Positions 55,599 to 64,000 of a stretch of 64,000 nt of DNA are shown piece after piece. The notes under the pieces were generated by a model. That model ran no database searches. It was given only the letters and a program-made list of their open reading frames with translations, and was not told where the DNA came from. Location of the stretch: positions 347 through 64,346 of the forward strand of contig NZ_NIBG01000015.1 of NCBI RefSeq assembly GCF_002270055.1, read 5' to 3'. The first letter of the stretch is position 1, and each line of letters starts with the position of its first letter. Source of the DNA: Anaeromicrobium sediminis (GTDB taxonomy: Bacteria > Bacillota > Clostridia > Peptostreptococcales > Thermotaleaceae). Both the position numbers and the translations under genes were made by a program.

Positions 55599-56321
55599 TT
55601 AATTAGATAATAAATTTTTTCTAACGGCCCCTTCTACCTGATCATTTAAAAGAGCTTCTTCCTCTTTTGTAATATTATCAGTAAATATAGGTTCACAAAA
55701 AGTTAGATTCACCTTTGCTGGAGTAATTTTTTTACCATCATTAGCTTCAAAAACTTTATAAGTTCCATTTATACATACGGGAACTATAGGTACTTTAGCC
55801 TTTGTAGCAAGTTTTAAACTTCCCTTTTTAAAATCCTTCATTTCAGAAGATTTACTTCTAGTACCTTCTGGAAATATTATTAGAGAATGGCCTTCTTTTA
55901 AAAGAGCAATCCCATCTTTAATAGCTTGAAGAGATTGTCTTTTATTACCCCTATCTATAAATATACATCTTGTAAGTTCCATCCATTTTCCAAATACGGG
56001 AATTTTGCCTAATTCTTTTTTTGCAATAAAACTAGTAGGTTTAGTAATAACAGAAAATAATACGGGAATATCAAAATAACCTTGGTGGTTAGACACAAAT
56101 ACAACAGGGCCATCTGGTATATTTTCTAATCCTGTAGTTTCAATTTCAACACCACTAGATTGTATAATTTGCTTTGCCCAATTATTAGTAGTTTTACTTA
56201 TTAAATCAGCTGATGCTTCGACTTCGCCTTTTTTTTGAAGTTTTTCCAACTTCATCTTTGTAGGAGTTAAAAGGGCCAAGTCAAAAATAAATTTAGAAGC
56301 AACATAAAATGTTCTAAACAT
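55599..56321 (-). CDS. plsC: 1-acyl-sn-glycerol-3-phosphate acyltransferase
   Basis: This 240-aa acyltransferase attaches the second acyl chain to lysophosphatidic acid at the membrane. The four family blocks are visible: VSNHQGYFDIPVL (NHxxxxD), FIAKKELGKIPVFGKWM, IFPEGTRSKSSEMKDFKKGS and VPIVPVCINGTYK. The N-terminus is mildly hydrophobic. AGGAGGG sets ATG 56321; GTG 56327 opens the frame. It is divergent from the antiporter gene, with a 107-nt gap. Confidence 0.93.
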   Translation of the reverse strand: MFRTFYVASKFIFDLALLTPTKMKLEKLQKKGEVEASADLISKTTNNWAKQIIQSSGVEIETTGLENIPDGPVVFVSNHQGYFDIPVLFSVITKPTSFIAKKELGKIPVFGKWMELTRCIFIDRGNKRQSLQAIKDGIALLKEGHSLIIFPEGTRSKSSEMKDFKKGSLKLATKAKVPIVPVCINGTYKVFEANDGKKITPAKVNLTFCEPIFTDNITKEEEALLNDQVEGAVRKNLLSN

Positions 56322-56428
56322 GATCACCCTCCTCTATTAATAACATAATAACATAAATAATAATAGAATAAAAATCCATCCATTGATAAAAACTACATTA
56401 AGTAGAACATAAGAAAAGGAGCTAAAAT

Positions 56429-57376
56429 ATGTATTATATATTATTAGTATTAGGATTTATTTTATTAATAAAAGGAGCAGATTTTTTTGTAGATGGGGCA
56501 TCTAGTATAGCTAAATTATTAAAGGTGCCACCTGTTTTAATTGGTCTTACTATAGTGGCCTTTGGAACCAGTTCTCCAGAAGGAGCCGTTAGTATTAGAG
56601 CTGCCATAAATGGAAACAATGGTCTATCTTTGGGAAATATTATAGGAAGTAATATGTTTAATATGTCCTTAGTAATAGGCATAGCAGCAATAATAATTCC
56701 ACTTAAAGTAGAAATGCAGACTATTAAAAAGGAAATCCCCTTTACTTTATTGGCAGCCATAGTTGTTGAAATACTAATGGCTGATGTATTTCTTAATAAG
56801 CAAGACACTAATATGTTATCAAGGTCAGATGGATTAGTACTTTTATGTTTCTTTATCATATTCATGTATTATTTATTTGAAGTGGCCATGAAAAGCAGAG
56901 AAAATTATGAGGAAGAATTTCATGAAGTTAGTAAAGGAAAAAGTATAATCTATACTATAGCAGGGTTAATAGCAATACTAGTTGGAGGAGACTTAGTAGT
57001 AAAAAGTAGCTCTAAAATAGCCTTGGCTTTTGGAATGAGCGAAACATTAGTTGCCATAACTATAGTATCCTTAGGTACTTCACTACCAGAGTTAATCACA
57101 TGTGTTACGGCTGCTAGAAAGGGATATAGCGACATGGCCGTTGGAAATATAGTAGGTAGTAATATATTTAACACCCTATTTGTATTAGGAACATCAGCTA
57201 CAATAAATCCATTGGTTGTGGAAAGTGGATTAAATATAGACGTAGGATTTATGGTTATATATACTTTCTTACTATTAATATTCTCCATACTACATTATAA
57301 GATTGTAAGATGGGAAGGAGCCCTATTAGTTCTATCTTATGGAGGTTACATAGTGTATGTTTTAGGAAACAAATAA
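56429..57376 (+). CDS. Calcium/sodium antiporter, CaCA family (YrbG-like)
   Basis: This 315-aa membrane protein has about ten helices and the two inverted alpha-repeats of the CaCA family. These are GTSSPEGAVSIRAAINGN with GNIIGSNMFN in the first half and SLGTSLPELITCVTAARKG with GNIVGSNIFNT in the second. The acidic residues in GTSxPE coordinate cations. It probably exports Ca2+ (or K+/Na+) in exchange for Na+ or H+. It is monocistronic with a terminator. Confidence 0.94.
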   Translation: MYYILLVLGFILLIKGADFFVDGASSIAKLLKVPPVLIGLTIVAFGTSSPEGAVSIRAAINGNNGLSLGNIIGSNMFNMSLVIGIAAIIIPLKVEMQTIKKEIPFTLLAAIVVEILMADVFLNKQDTNMLSRSDGLVLLCFFIIFMYYLFEVAMKSRENYEEEFHEVSKGKSIIYTIAGLIAILVGGDLVVKSSSKIALAFGMSETLVAITIVSLGTSLPELITCVTAARKGYSDMAVGNIVGSNIFNTLFVLGTSATINPLVVESGLNIDVGFMVIYTFLLLIFSILHYKIVRWEGALLVLSYGGYIVYVLGNK

Positions 57377-57406
57377 AAGTCAATTCTTATGAATTGGCTT
57401 TTTTTA
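57376..57406 (+). terminator. Terminator after the antiporter gene
   Basis: AAGTCAATTC and GAATTGGCTT pair with one G-T over a short loop; T7 follows. Confidence 0.85.
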
Positions 57407-57599
57407 CGTTTATTTTCTAAAGGGATCTATGTTGTTGTGATAAATGGTACAAGGTATTTTAAATATTATTGTTTTAAAAAAGAAACAAACGACATACATA
57501 TTAATACAAGTAAGATTACTTAGATTCAAAAAATACATGTTTGTGTGTGGAGTGTAGGTTAGGTTTGTTTTTTAAAAAAAGGGGGGACTTCTAAATATT

Positions 57600-59522
57600 A
57601 TGATGGAATTTTCAGAGATTATTAAAAAAGATAGAGAAGAAAGAAGAAAACAACGTTTTAAAGGAACATTTTTGGATTATCTTGAGATACTGAAAGAAAG
57701 TCCATCCACATGTATGTTAGCACACCAAAGGATGTATGAACGAATCGTAGAAAAAGGGGTAGATGTAATTAATACAGAAGAAAATCCTAGATTAAGAAGA
57801 ATTTATGGTAATGATATCATCAAAAAGTACGATTTCTTTAAGGATGACTTTTTTGGTATTGATAAAAGTCTGATGAAAATTGTGAGATACTTTAAGACAG
57901 CAGCTATGAAAGGTGAAGAATCACGTCAAGTTCTTTACCTTGTGGGACCTGTAGGTGCAGGAAAATCTTCTTTGATGGAAGCATTAAAAAGGGTGTTAGA
58001 GATGGGCCCTCCTGTATATGCAATTAAGGGATGTCCTATGAGAGAAGAGCCTCTTCACTTAGTTCCAAAGCATCTTAGAGAACAGTTTGAAAATTTATTG
58101 AATATAAAAATCGAAGGAGACTTATGTCCTATTTGTCGATATAGATTAATAAATGAATACAATGGCGAATTTGAAAGAGTTCCTGTAGAGACAGTAGATT
58201 TTAGTATTCGAGGAAGGAAAGGAGTAGGGGTAGTTCCCCCAGTTGATCCTAATAATCAAGACACTTCTGTTCTTGTAGGGTCTGTAGATATATCAAAATT
58301 AGATTTATATCCTGAAGATGATCCAAGAGTATTATCTTTAAATGGAGCATTTGATGTTGGAAATCGTGGAATTGTAGAATTTATAGAGGTGTTTAAGAAT
58401 GAGGTTGAGTATCTTCATACAATGATCACTGCAACACAAGAAAAGAGCATACCATCTCCTGGTAAAGGCCCTATGATATATTTTGATGGTATTATTTTAG
58501 CCCATTCAAATGAGGCAGAATGGAATAAGTTTAAAGCTGATCATACCAACGAAGCTATTTTAGATAGAATTGTTAAAATTGAGATGCCTTATTGTCTTGA
58601 ATTGAATGAGGAAGTAAAGATTTATAATAAGGTTTTGAAAAAGAGTAAGTTCAGTGCCCATATTGCACCTCATACGATTGAAGTAGCCTCTATGTTTGCA
58701 ATTTTAACGAGACTTACTGCTTCATCGAAAGTTGACCCTCTTACAAAACTAAAAATTTACAATGGAGAAGAAATCGTAGAAAAAGGAACTACTAAAAAAA
58801 TAGATATACTAGAACTACGAGAAGAGGCACAAAGAGAAGGGATGACAGGAATATCTACAAGATTTATTATGAAAGCCATAGATACTGCAATGGCAGAAAC
58901 AGAACATGACTGTATTAATCCTATTGCAGTACTAGAAGTATTAGTAAAATCAGTAAAAGAATTGTCAGTTGGCGATGAGGAAAAGAAAAAATATTTAAAT
59001 TTCATTCAAAATGTTATTAAAAAAGAATACCATAAAATATTAGAAAAAGAAGTAACAAAAGCATTTATACATGGATACCATGAGCAAGCGGAGGATCTAT
59101 TTAATAATTATCTAGATCATGCTGAAGCTTTTGTTAATAAGACAAAAATTAAAGATAGCAGTACAGGTGAAGAGTTAGAACCAGATGAAAAATTCTTAAG
59201 ATCTATAGAAGAGCAGATTGGTATTACTAGCAGTGCGGCGAAAGGATTTAGGCAAGATGTGACGTCTTATATGTTCTATTTGATGCGCAGTGGCAGCAAA
59301 ATTGAGTATACATGTTATGAGCCTTTAAAGGAAGCAATTGAGAAAAAGCTAACAACATCTGTAAAGGAATTAAGCAGAGTAATTACCCGTACGAAAGTAA
59401 GAGATAAAGATCAGAATAAAAAGTATGATGCCATGGTAGAAGAAATGAAAAGAAATGGATATTGTGACCAATGCTGCAATGTGATTCTAAAATATGCTGC
59501 AAACAATTTATGGAAAGATTAA
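57600..59522 (+). CDS. prkA: PrkA family serine protein kinase
   Basis: This 640-aa PrkA/YeaG protein has an N-terminal AAA+ module with Walker A LVGPVGAGKSSLMEAL (about 117-132). A zinc-like CPICRYRL follows, then PSPGKGPMIYFDGIILAHSN and a C-terminal kinase-like PrkA domain around KGFRQDVTSYMFYLM. It acts in stationary phase and sporulation with YhbH and SpoVR. In Bacillus PrkA also has reported protease activity. It opens prkA-yhbH-spoVR. GGGGGG lies about 12 nt before ATG 57600; ATG 57603 is possible. Confidence 0.95.
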   Translation: MMEFSEIIKKDREERRKQRFKGTFLDYLEILKESPSTCMLAHQRMYERIVEKGVDVINTEENPRLRRIYGNDIIKKYDFFKDDFFGIDKSLMKIVRYFKTAAMKGEESRQVLYLVGPVGAGKSSLMEALKRVLEMGPPVYAIKGCPMREEPLHLVPKHLREQFENLLNIKIEGDLCPICRYRLINEYNGEFERVPVETVDFSIRGRKGVGVVPPVDPNNQDTSVLVGSVDISKLDLYPEDDPRVLSLNGAFDVGNRGIVEFIEVFKNEVEYLHTMITATQEKSIPSPGKGPMIYFDGIILAHSNEAEWNKFKADHTNEAILDRIVKIEMPYCLELNEEVKIYNKVLKKSKFSAHIAPHTIEVASMFAILTRLTASSKVDPLTKLKIYNGEEIVEKGTTKKIDILELREEAQREGMTGISTRFIMKAIDTAMAETEHDCINPIAVLEVLVKSVKELSVGDEEKKKYLNFIQNVIKKEYHKILEKEVTKAFIHGYHEQAEDLFNNYLDHAEAFVNKTKIKDSSTGEELEPDEKFLRSIEEQIGITSSAAKGFRQDVTSYMFYLMRSGSKIEYTCYEPLKEAIEKKLTTSVKELSRVITRTKVRDKDQNKKYDAMVEEMKRNGYCDQCCNVILKYAANNLWKD

Positions 59523-59536
59523 TGAATTAGATTAAA

Positions 59537-59573
59537 AATTAAGAATGAATAATCTTATTATTCATTCTTAATT
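59537..59573 (+). other. 17-bp hairpin between prkA and yhbH
   Basis: AATTAAGAATGAATAAT (59537-59553) and its exact complement (59557-59573) with a CTT loop. No T-run follows. It may be a processing or stability hairpin or a partial terminator that sets the prkA:yhbH ratio. Confidence 0.65.
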
Positions 59574-59622
59574 ATTCATTTCTCCACAAAATGAAGTTGG
59601 ACTTTTATATGGAGGTGAGGAT

Positions 59623-60810
59623 GTGGCTATATTTAGAGAATTTGACAACAGAGGGCGGGATCGGTCAGCAGAAGATAGAAGAAGACATAGAAAGTTAGTA
59701 GAAGATTCTATTAAGAAGAATATAGGAAATATTATTGCTGAAGAGAGCATTATTGGACAGAGTAGAGATAAGAAGATAAAAGTTCCTATAAAGGGAATTA
59801 AAGAATATCAGTTTATATATGGAAAAAATAAAAAAGGAACTGGTTCAGGAACAGGAAACGAAAAAAGAGGAGATAAAATAGGCAGCGATGATATGGAGCA
59901 AGGTCAAGGGCAAGAACAAGCTGGAAATGCAGAGGGCGAAGATATTTTTGAAACAGAGATTACCATTGAAGAGTTGATACAGTATTTATTTGATGACTTA
60001 AATTTACCTTTTATGCAGAGAAAGAAGTTTAATGAAATTGAATCGGAGAAAAATTTTAAAAGACTAGGGTATCAAAGAAAAGGAATTCCGCCAAGACTTG
60101 CAAAAAAAAGATCAGTAGTAGAGCGACTAAAAAGGAAAAAAGGTTATGAGAGAGGAAAAAATCAAGAAGTTCATAATCCTGAGCAAGTAGAGGAGAATAA
60201 AAGATTTCCATTTAAAGAAGATGACTTAAGGTATTATCGTGTAAGAGAAGATGTTAGACGTGAAAGTAATGCAGTAGTAATTTGTATTATGGACACCTCA
60301 GGTTCCATGACCCTTACCAAAAAATATTTGGCTCGAAGCTTTTATTTTCTTTTGTATCAGTTTGTAAGATTAAAGTATGTTCATGTGGAAGTTGTATTTG
60401 TAGCTCATACGACCGTAGGTAAAGAAGTAAGTGAGAAAGAATTCTTTCATAAGGGGGAATCAGGAGGAACATATATTAGTAGTGGGTATGATAAAGCTTT
60501 AGAAATAATCGAAAAAAGATATAATCCTGAAGTATGGAATGTATATGCATTTCATTGTAGTGACGGAGACAATTGGTCTCAGGATAATAAAAAGGCTGTA
60601 GAGTCAGCAAAAAAACTGTGTGAAACCTGTAATCTTTTTGGATATGGAGAGATTAAACCAGGATATTATTCACGAATGAGTACTATTAAATCTGAATTTA
60701 ACATGAATGTAAAATATCCAAACTTTTCGATTGTCACAATGTCAAGAAAGGAGGATATTGTTCCTGCTCTCAGAAGATTATTGGACAAAGAAGAAGGGCT
60801 TAAGGAATAA
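59623..60810 (+). CDS. yhbH: Sporulation protein YhbH (DUF444)
   Basis: This 395-aa DUF444 protein has an N-terminal basic region (NRGRDRSAEDRRRHRKLVEDSI) and a low-complexity Gly/Gln segment (about 70-105). A von Willebrand A-like domain with the MIDAS-type DTSGSMTLTKK motif (about 226-236) follows. It is the partner of PrkA and SpoVR in stress and sporulation; its biochemical role is open. The start is GTG 59623 after GGAGGTGAGG. Its TAA overlaps the spoVR ATG. Confidence 0.95.
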   Translation: MAIFREFDNRGRDRSAEDRRRHRKLVEDSIKKNIGNIIAEESIIGQSRDKKIKVPIKGIKEYQFIYGKNKKGTGSGTGNEKRGDKIGSDDMEQGQGQEQAGNAEGEDIFETEITIEELIQYLFDDLNLPFMQRKKFNEIESEKNFKRLGYQRKGIPPRLAKKRSVVERLKRKKGYERGKNQEVHNPEQVEENKRFPFKEDDLRYYRVREDVRRESNAVVICIMDTSGSMTLTKKYLARSFYFLLYQFVRLKYVHVEVVFVAHTTVGKEVSEKEFFHKGESGGTYISSGYDKALEIIEKRYNPEVWNVYAFHCSDGDNWSQDNKKAVESAKKLCETCNLFGYGEIKPGYYSRMSTIKSEFNMNVKYPNFSIVTMSRKEDIVPALRRLLDKEEGLKE

Positions 60811-62198
60811 TGAATTTGCTTATGAGAGAATATACAGTTAAAGAGTTAGAAAAATGGAATAGGAAAATTGAAGAGATTGTAAATGAAGAGGGATTAGATT
60901 ACTATCCTCAAGAGTTTGAAATTTGCAGCTATGAAGACATGATTTGTTATGAAGCTTATGTAGGAATGCCTTCTCACTATCCCCATTGGAGCTATGGAAA
61001 GACTTATGAAAGGAAAAAAACCCTATATAAGCATAATCTAGAAGGGCTACCTTATGAAATGGTCATAAATTCTAATCCTTGTATAGGGTATTTGATGAGG
61101 GATAATACGCTGCTTTTACAGATTCTTACCATGGCCCACGTATATGGACACAATGACTTTTTCAAAAATAATAGATTGTTTGCAGAAGGAACTCAGGCAG
61201 AGTATACCATTGAGATGTTTAAAAATCATGCAGATCGTATCAGAAGCTACATACAGGACCCTAGTATTGGATATGAGGGAGTAGAACGTGTGTTGGATGC
61301 GGGTCATGCATTAAGATTTCAAACTTCAAGAGTAATAGGACATAAAAAAATCTCAGATGAGGAGATAAAGAAAAGAATCCTTGAAAATTATTATTCGGAA
61401 ATAAAGGTTACAAGTCCTCTAGATGAAAAGAAAGATATTCCTTTCCCAAATTTAGAAAAAATTCCGTTAGAACCTACTGAGGATATTATTGGGTTTATGG
61501 TAGAATATTCAAAATTAGAGGATTGGGAAAAGGATATATTAAACATTGTGAAAGAAGAGGCCGATTATTTCATTCCACAGATAGAAACGAAAATTATGAA
61601 TGAGGGATGGGCAAGTTATTGGCACTATAAGATTCTAAATAAATTAGAATTACCTCCAACACTCCATATGGAATTTCTAAATCGCCATAACCAGGTAATT
61701 AGGCCATTCTTAGGACACATTAACCCTTATTATATGGGATTTAAAATTTTCAATGAGATTGAAGCGAAATATGGTAGGGATAAACTGTTTGAAGTGCGTA
61801 AAATGGAAAGAGATAACTCTTTTATTCGAAGATACCTTACAAAAGAACTTTCCAGTGAGATGAATCTTTTTCAATATGGAAAGAGAACTAAAGATTATGA
61901 GATAGAAGAAGTAGCAGATGAAGAAGGTTGGAAAGAAATAAGAAATACCTTAGCAAATAACACAGGAATAGGATCAATTCCTTTTATTAAAGTGATAGAA
62001 GTATCACCAAAAGACCAAACTCTTATATTAGAGCATGAATATGATGGAAGGGAATTAGAATTAAAATATGCTTATGAAACATTAAGATACACAGCCACCC
62101 TTTGGGGAGGAAAAGTAGAATTAAAAACTACTGTTGATAATGTGAAAAAACGTATTGTATGTGATGAAAATAAAAAGATATCTTTAAAAAGAGAGTAA
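60810..62198 (+). CDS. spoVR: Stage V sporulation protein R (SpoVR)
   Basis: This 462-aa SpoVR protein, required for normal spore cortex in Bacillus, shows the family stretches MPSHYPHWSYGKTYE, MAHVYGHNDFFKNN, MNEGWASYWHYKIL and PYYMGFKIFNEIE. The length is typical. The His-rich conserved motifs hint at metal binding. It is translationally coupled to yhbH (TAATG) and ends at a strong terminator. It is the third cistron of prkA-yhbH-spoVR. Confidence 0.96.
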   Translation: MNLLMREYTVKELEKWNRKIEEIVNEEGLDYYPQEFEICSYEDMICYEAYVGMPSHYPHWSYGKTYERKKTLYKHNLEGLPYEMVINSNPCIGYLMRDNTLLLQILTMAHVYGHNDFFKNNRLFAEGTQAEYTIEMFKNHADRIRSYIQDPSIGYEGVERVLDAGHALRFQTSRVIGHKKISDEEIKKRILENYYSEIKVTSPLDEKKDIPFPNLEKIPLEPTEDIIGFMVEYSKLEDWEKDILNIVKEEADYFIPQIETKIMNEGWASYWHYKILNKLELPPTLHMEFLNRHNQVIRPFLGHINPYYMGFKIFNEIEAKYGRDKLFEVRKMERDNSFIRRYLTKELSSEMNLFQYGKRTKDYEIEEVADEEGWKEIRNTLANNTGIGSIPFIKVIEVSPKDQTLILEHEYDGRELELKYAYETLRYTATLWGGKVELKTTVDNVKKRIVCDENKKISLKRE

Positions 62199-62200
62199 TG

Positions 62201-62233
62201 GAGCAGGGGAAAATTTCCCCTGCTTTATTTTTT
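62201..62233 (+). terminator. Terminator of prkA-yhbH-spoVR
   Basis: AGCAGGGGAAA and TTTCCCCTGCT form a perfect stem directly after the stop codon; TTATTTTTT follows. Confidence 0.92.
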
Positions 62234-62265
62234 ACGCATCAGGAAATTGTAAATTTTAAAAATTA

Positions 62266-62402
62266 TGGATAAGTAAAAAATAAGGGGGTGTGGGGGAAGA
62301 ATTCCCCTGCCTCTTTAAAGGAGGATGCTCAGATTACGTTAGTAATCGTCGAAAGGAACCATAGGGTTCCTTAGCGAAGCATACGGAGTATGTCTTTTTT
62401 AT
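62266..62402 (+). repeat. Structured repeat family, copy 4
   Basis: Plus-strand hairpins: GGGGAAGAATTCCCC, CCTCTTTAAAGGAGG-like, GATTAC-GTTA-GTAATC (62332-62347), GGAACC...GGTTCC (62355-62370) and GCATAC-GGA-GTATGT (62379-62393), then T6. The third hairpin has an entirely different sequence from copies 2 and 3 (GCAAC/GTTGC) but still pairs, which is strong evidence for a selected RNA or DNA structure. Confidence 0.82.
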
Positions 62403-62484
62403 AAGAAGCATATTTATAATCTGCTAATTTTAGAATAATAAATATAAAAGAGTAGTTAATAAATGTGTGTAAGAAATTAGTATG

Positions 62485-62514
62485 TTGACAAATATGTAAT
62501 AGATGTTATAACAT
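62485..62514 (+). promoter_or_regulatory. Promoter of the sigma-54 activator gene, with a palindrome over the -10 box
   Basis: TTGACA (62485-62490), a 16-nt spacer and TATAAC (62507-62512). The palindrome ATGTTATAACAT (62503-62514) covers the -10 box and may be an operator. Confidence 0.6.
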
Positions 62515-62599
62515 ATGCTGCTTACAATATGTTAATATAATATTTATAGTATAAAAGGCAGATACATGGTGTTGTATGTGAGGAAACAAGGGGGATGCT

Positions 62600-64000
62600 A
62601 TGAAAAGAGGAAAGCAGGATTTTTTAAAAGATATGGAATATATTGATGGTATTACCATCATTGATAGAAATGGAAAAATATTATTTTCTATAAAATTTAA
62701 TCCATGGTTTCATCCGGAAATAGTAGACGGGGAAGAAATAATTGGAAAAAACTTATGTGAGGTATTTACAAATATTGACGAAGATATAAGCACTTTGTTT
62801 AAAGCCATGGAGCTAGGAAGGCCAATTCATAGGAAAAAACAGAGTGTTGTAAACATAGAAGGAACAAAGATTGTTACAATGAATACATCTTTACCAATTA
62901 AAGGGGAAGGTAAAATTATTGGGGCTATTGAACTTTCAAAGGATATTACAAAACACAAAGATAGAGATACGAATATGAACGTTATTCAAATGAATTCTCA
63001 ACTCTTTACTAATACAAATGAAATGAAAAAATACTTAGGGCCTGATCGGGCAAGGTATTCTTTAGAAGATATTGTTTCAAATAATACAAAAATGAGGGAG
63101 TTAAAGTATTTTGTAAAAAAGATTGCAAAAGGAAGGTCTTCTGTTTTTATTTATGGAGAAACTGGAACAGGAAAAGAATTGTTTGCCCATGCCATTCATA
63201 ATGAAAGTAGTAGACGGGATAAACCTTTTATTGCACAAAATTGTGCTGCTATTCCCGAAAATCTATTAGAAAGTATCTTATTTGGCACAACAAAGGGAAG
63301 TTTTACAGGATCCTGCGACCATCCAGGGTTATTTGAATTAGCTGAGGGAGGAACCTTATTTCTAGATGAGATTAACTCTATGCCAATTCACCTACAAGCA
63401 AAATTATTAAGGGTATTACAAGACGGATATATTAGAAGATTAGGAGATAGACAAGAAAGAAATGTAGATGTGAGAATTATTACAGCATCAAATATGAGTT
63501 TTAAGAAATGTATAAAAGAGGGATATCTTAGAGAAGATATTTACTATCGATTAGCTGCTATGTCTATGCTTATTCCACCTCTTAGAGAAAGAAAAGAAGA
63601 TATTGAAATTTTGTTAAATTTTTTCATTAATAAATATAATAAATTACTTGAGAAACATATTAAGAAGGTATCAAAGGATGTATATAATGTATTGATCAAT
63701 TATAATTGGCCGGGAAATGTAAGAGAATTGGAACATGTAATAGAGTATGCTATGAACATTGTTGATCATACAGCTGATGAAATAGAAATAGAACATATTG
63801 AAAACATGATGAAAGTAATAGAAGAAGACCATACCCAAGTAAATATAAGACCATTAAAGGAAGCCATATCAGAGGTGGAAAAGAAACTAATTAAAGAAGC
63901 AATTAAAAAAACAAAAGGAAATGTTTCTGAAGCTGCACGATTATTAGAAATACCTAGACAAACTCTTCAAAGAAAAATAAGAAGTTATCATATTATATAA
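62600..64000 (+). CDS. PAS domain sigma-54-dependent transcriptional activator, RocR-like
   Basis: This 466-aa enhancer-binding protein has an N-terminal PAS-like sensor (about 1-120) and a linker. The AAA+ domain has Walker A GETGTGKELFAHAIH (about 191-205), the sigma-54 contact loop GSFTGS in place of the common GAFTGA, Walker B GGTLFLDEIN and the arginine region VDVRIITASN. A C-terminal Fis-type HTH (NVSEAARLLEIPRQTLQRKIR) follows. It resembles RocR-type activators of amino acid catabolism. Target genes are probably beyond the window. The stop codon is the last three bases. Confidence 0.93.
   Translation: MKRGKQDFLKDMEYIDGITIIDRNGKILFSIKFNPWFHPEIVDGEEIIGKNLCEVFTNIDEDISTLFKAMELGRPIHRKKQSVVNIEGTKIVTMNTSLPIKGEGKIIGAIELSKDITKHKDRDTNMNVIQMNSQLFTNTNEMKKYLGPDRARYSLEDIVSNNTKMRELKYFVKKIAKGRSSVFIYGETGTGKELFAHAIHNESSRRDKPFIAQNCAAIPENLLESILFGTTKGSFTGSCDHPGLFELAEGGTLFLDEINSMPIHLQAKLLRVLQDGYIRRLGDRQERNVDVRIITASNMSFKKCIKEGYLREDIYYRLAAMSMLIPPLRERKEDIEILLNFFINKYNKLLEKHIKKVSKDVYNVLINYNWPGNVRELEHVIEYAMNIVDHTADEIEIEHIENMMKVIEEDHTQVNIRPLKEAISEVEKKLIKEAIKKTKGNVSEAARLLEIPRQTLQRKIRSYHII

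Noticed and set aside
57407-57599. A sigma-54 or clear sporulation promoter upstream of prkA
   Set aside because: No TGGCAC-N5-TTGC pattern and no convincing sporulation sigma boxes could be recognised in this gap.

Overview
The window is AT-rich DNA from the chromosomal replication-origin region of a spore-forming anaerobic Firmicute of class Clostridia. This rests on pyruvate:ferredoxin oxidoreductase, the spore-related genes yyaC, cotF-like, prkA-yhbH-spoVR, a sigB/rsbVW module, noc, T-box leaders and the Gram-positive origin gene order. A relative of the Tissierellales/Alkaliphilus group is my guess; genus cannot be fixed from the sequence alone.

Layout. Left arm (1-34.6 kb, mostly minus strand, transcribed away from the origin): leuACDB under a leucine T-box; a divergent serine T-box driving an aminotransferase and serA, followed by the decayed remnant of a DUF1015 gene; a chemoreceptor; PFOR; a small SOD; two small hydrophobic Cys/Gly proteins; two family-4 uracil-DNA glycosylase paralogs; livHMGF without a binding protein; trpS; two tandem hemerythrins; rsbV-rsbW-sigB; then gyrA, gyrB, remB, recF, yaaA, dnaN, dnaA. 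The origin lies around dnaA. DnaA boxes occur on both sides of the gene, and the dnaA-dnaN gap holds a DnaA-trio tract beside a DnaA box, a likely unwinding site.

Right arm (35.1-64 kb, mostly plus strand): rpmH-rnpA-yidD-yidC-jag, mnmE-mnmG-rsmG, noc, parA-parB with three parS sites (44.7, 45.2 and 53.5 kb), a small DnaA domain I-like protein, a cysteine desulfurase-like enzyme, DUF4446, UPF0180, yyaC, aroE-aroQ, atoE, a glycerophosphodiesterase, glycerate kinase, a truncated DUF5714-like gene, a CotF-like coat protein, a PPC/DUF296 protein, an unknown 242-aa protein, plsC, a Ca2+/Na+ antiporter, prkA-yhbH-spoVR and a PAS-sigma54 activator whose stop codon ends the window.

Most unusual content. 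(1) A roughly 135-nt structured repeat occurs four times (4.7, 23.3, 54.1 and 62.3 kb). It has the same series of hairpins with compensatory base changes and a terminal U-tract, so it looks like an undescribed structured RNA or miniature element. (2) A different ~135-nt repeat occurs twice, next to leuB and upstream of livH/trpS, with a conserved long-range pairing. (3) A tandem copy of the serine T-box leader has lost its specifier domain. (4) A DnaA-box inverted repeat precedes noc, a parS site forms the terminator stem of parB, and a DnaA box lies between the dnaN ribosome-binding site and start codon. (5) A free-standing DnaA domain I-like protein sits beside the parS sites. No rRNA, tRNA, CRISPR array, transposase or prophage was seen.
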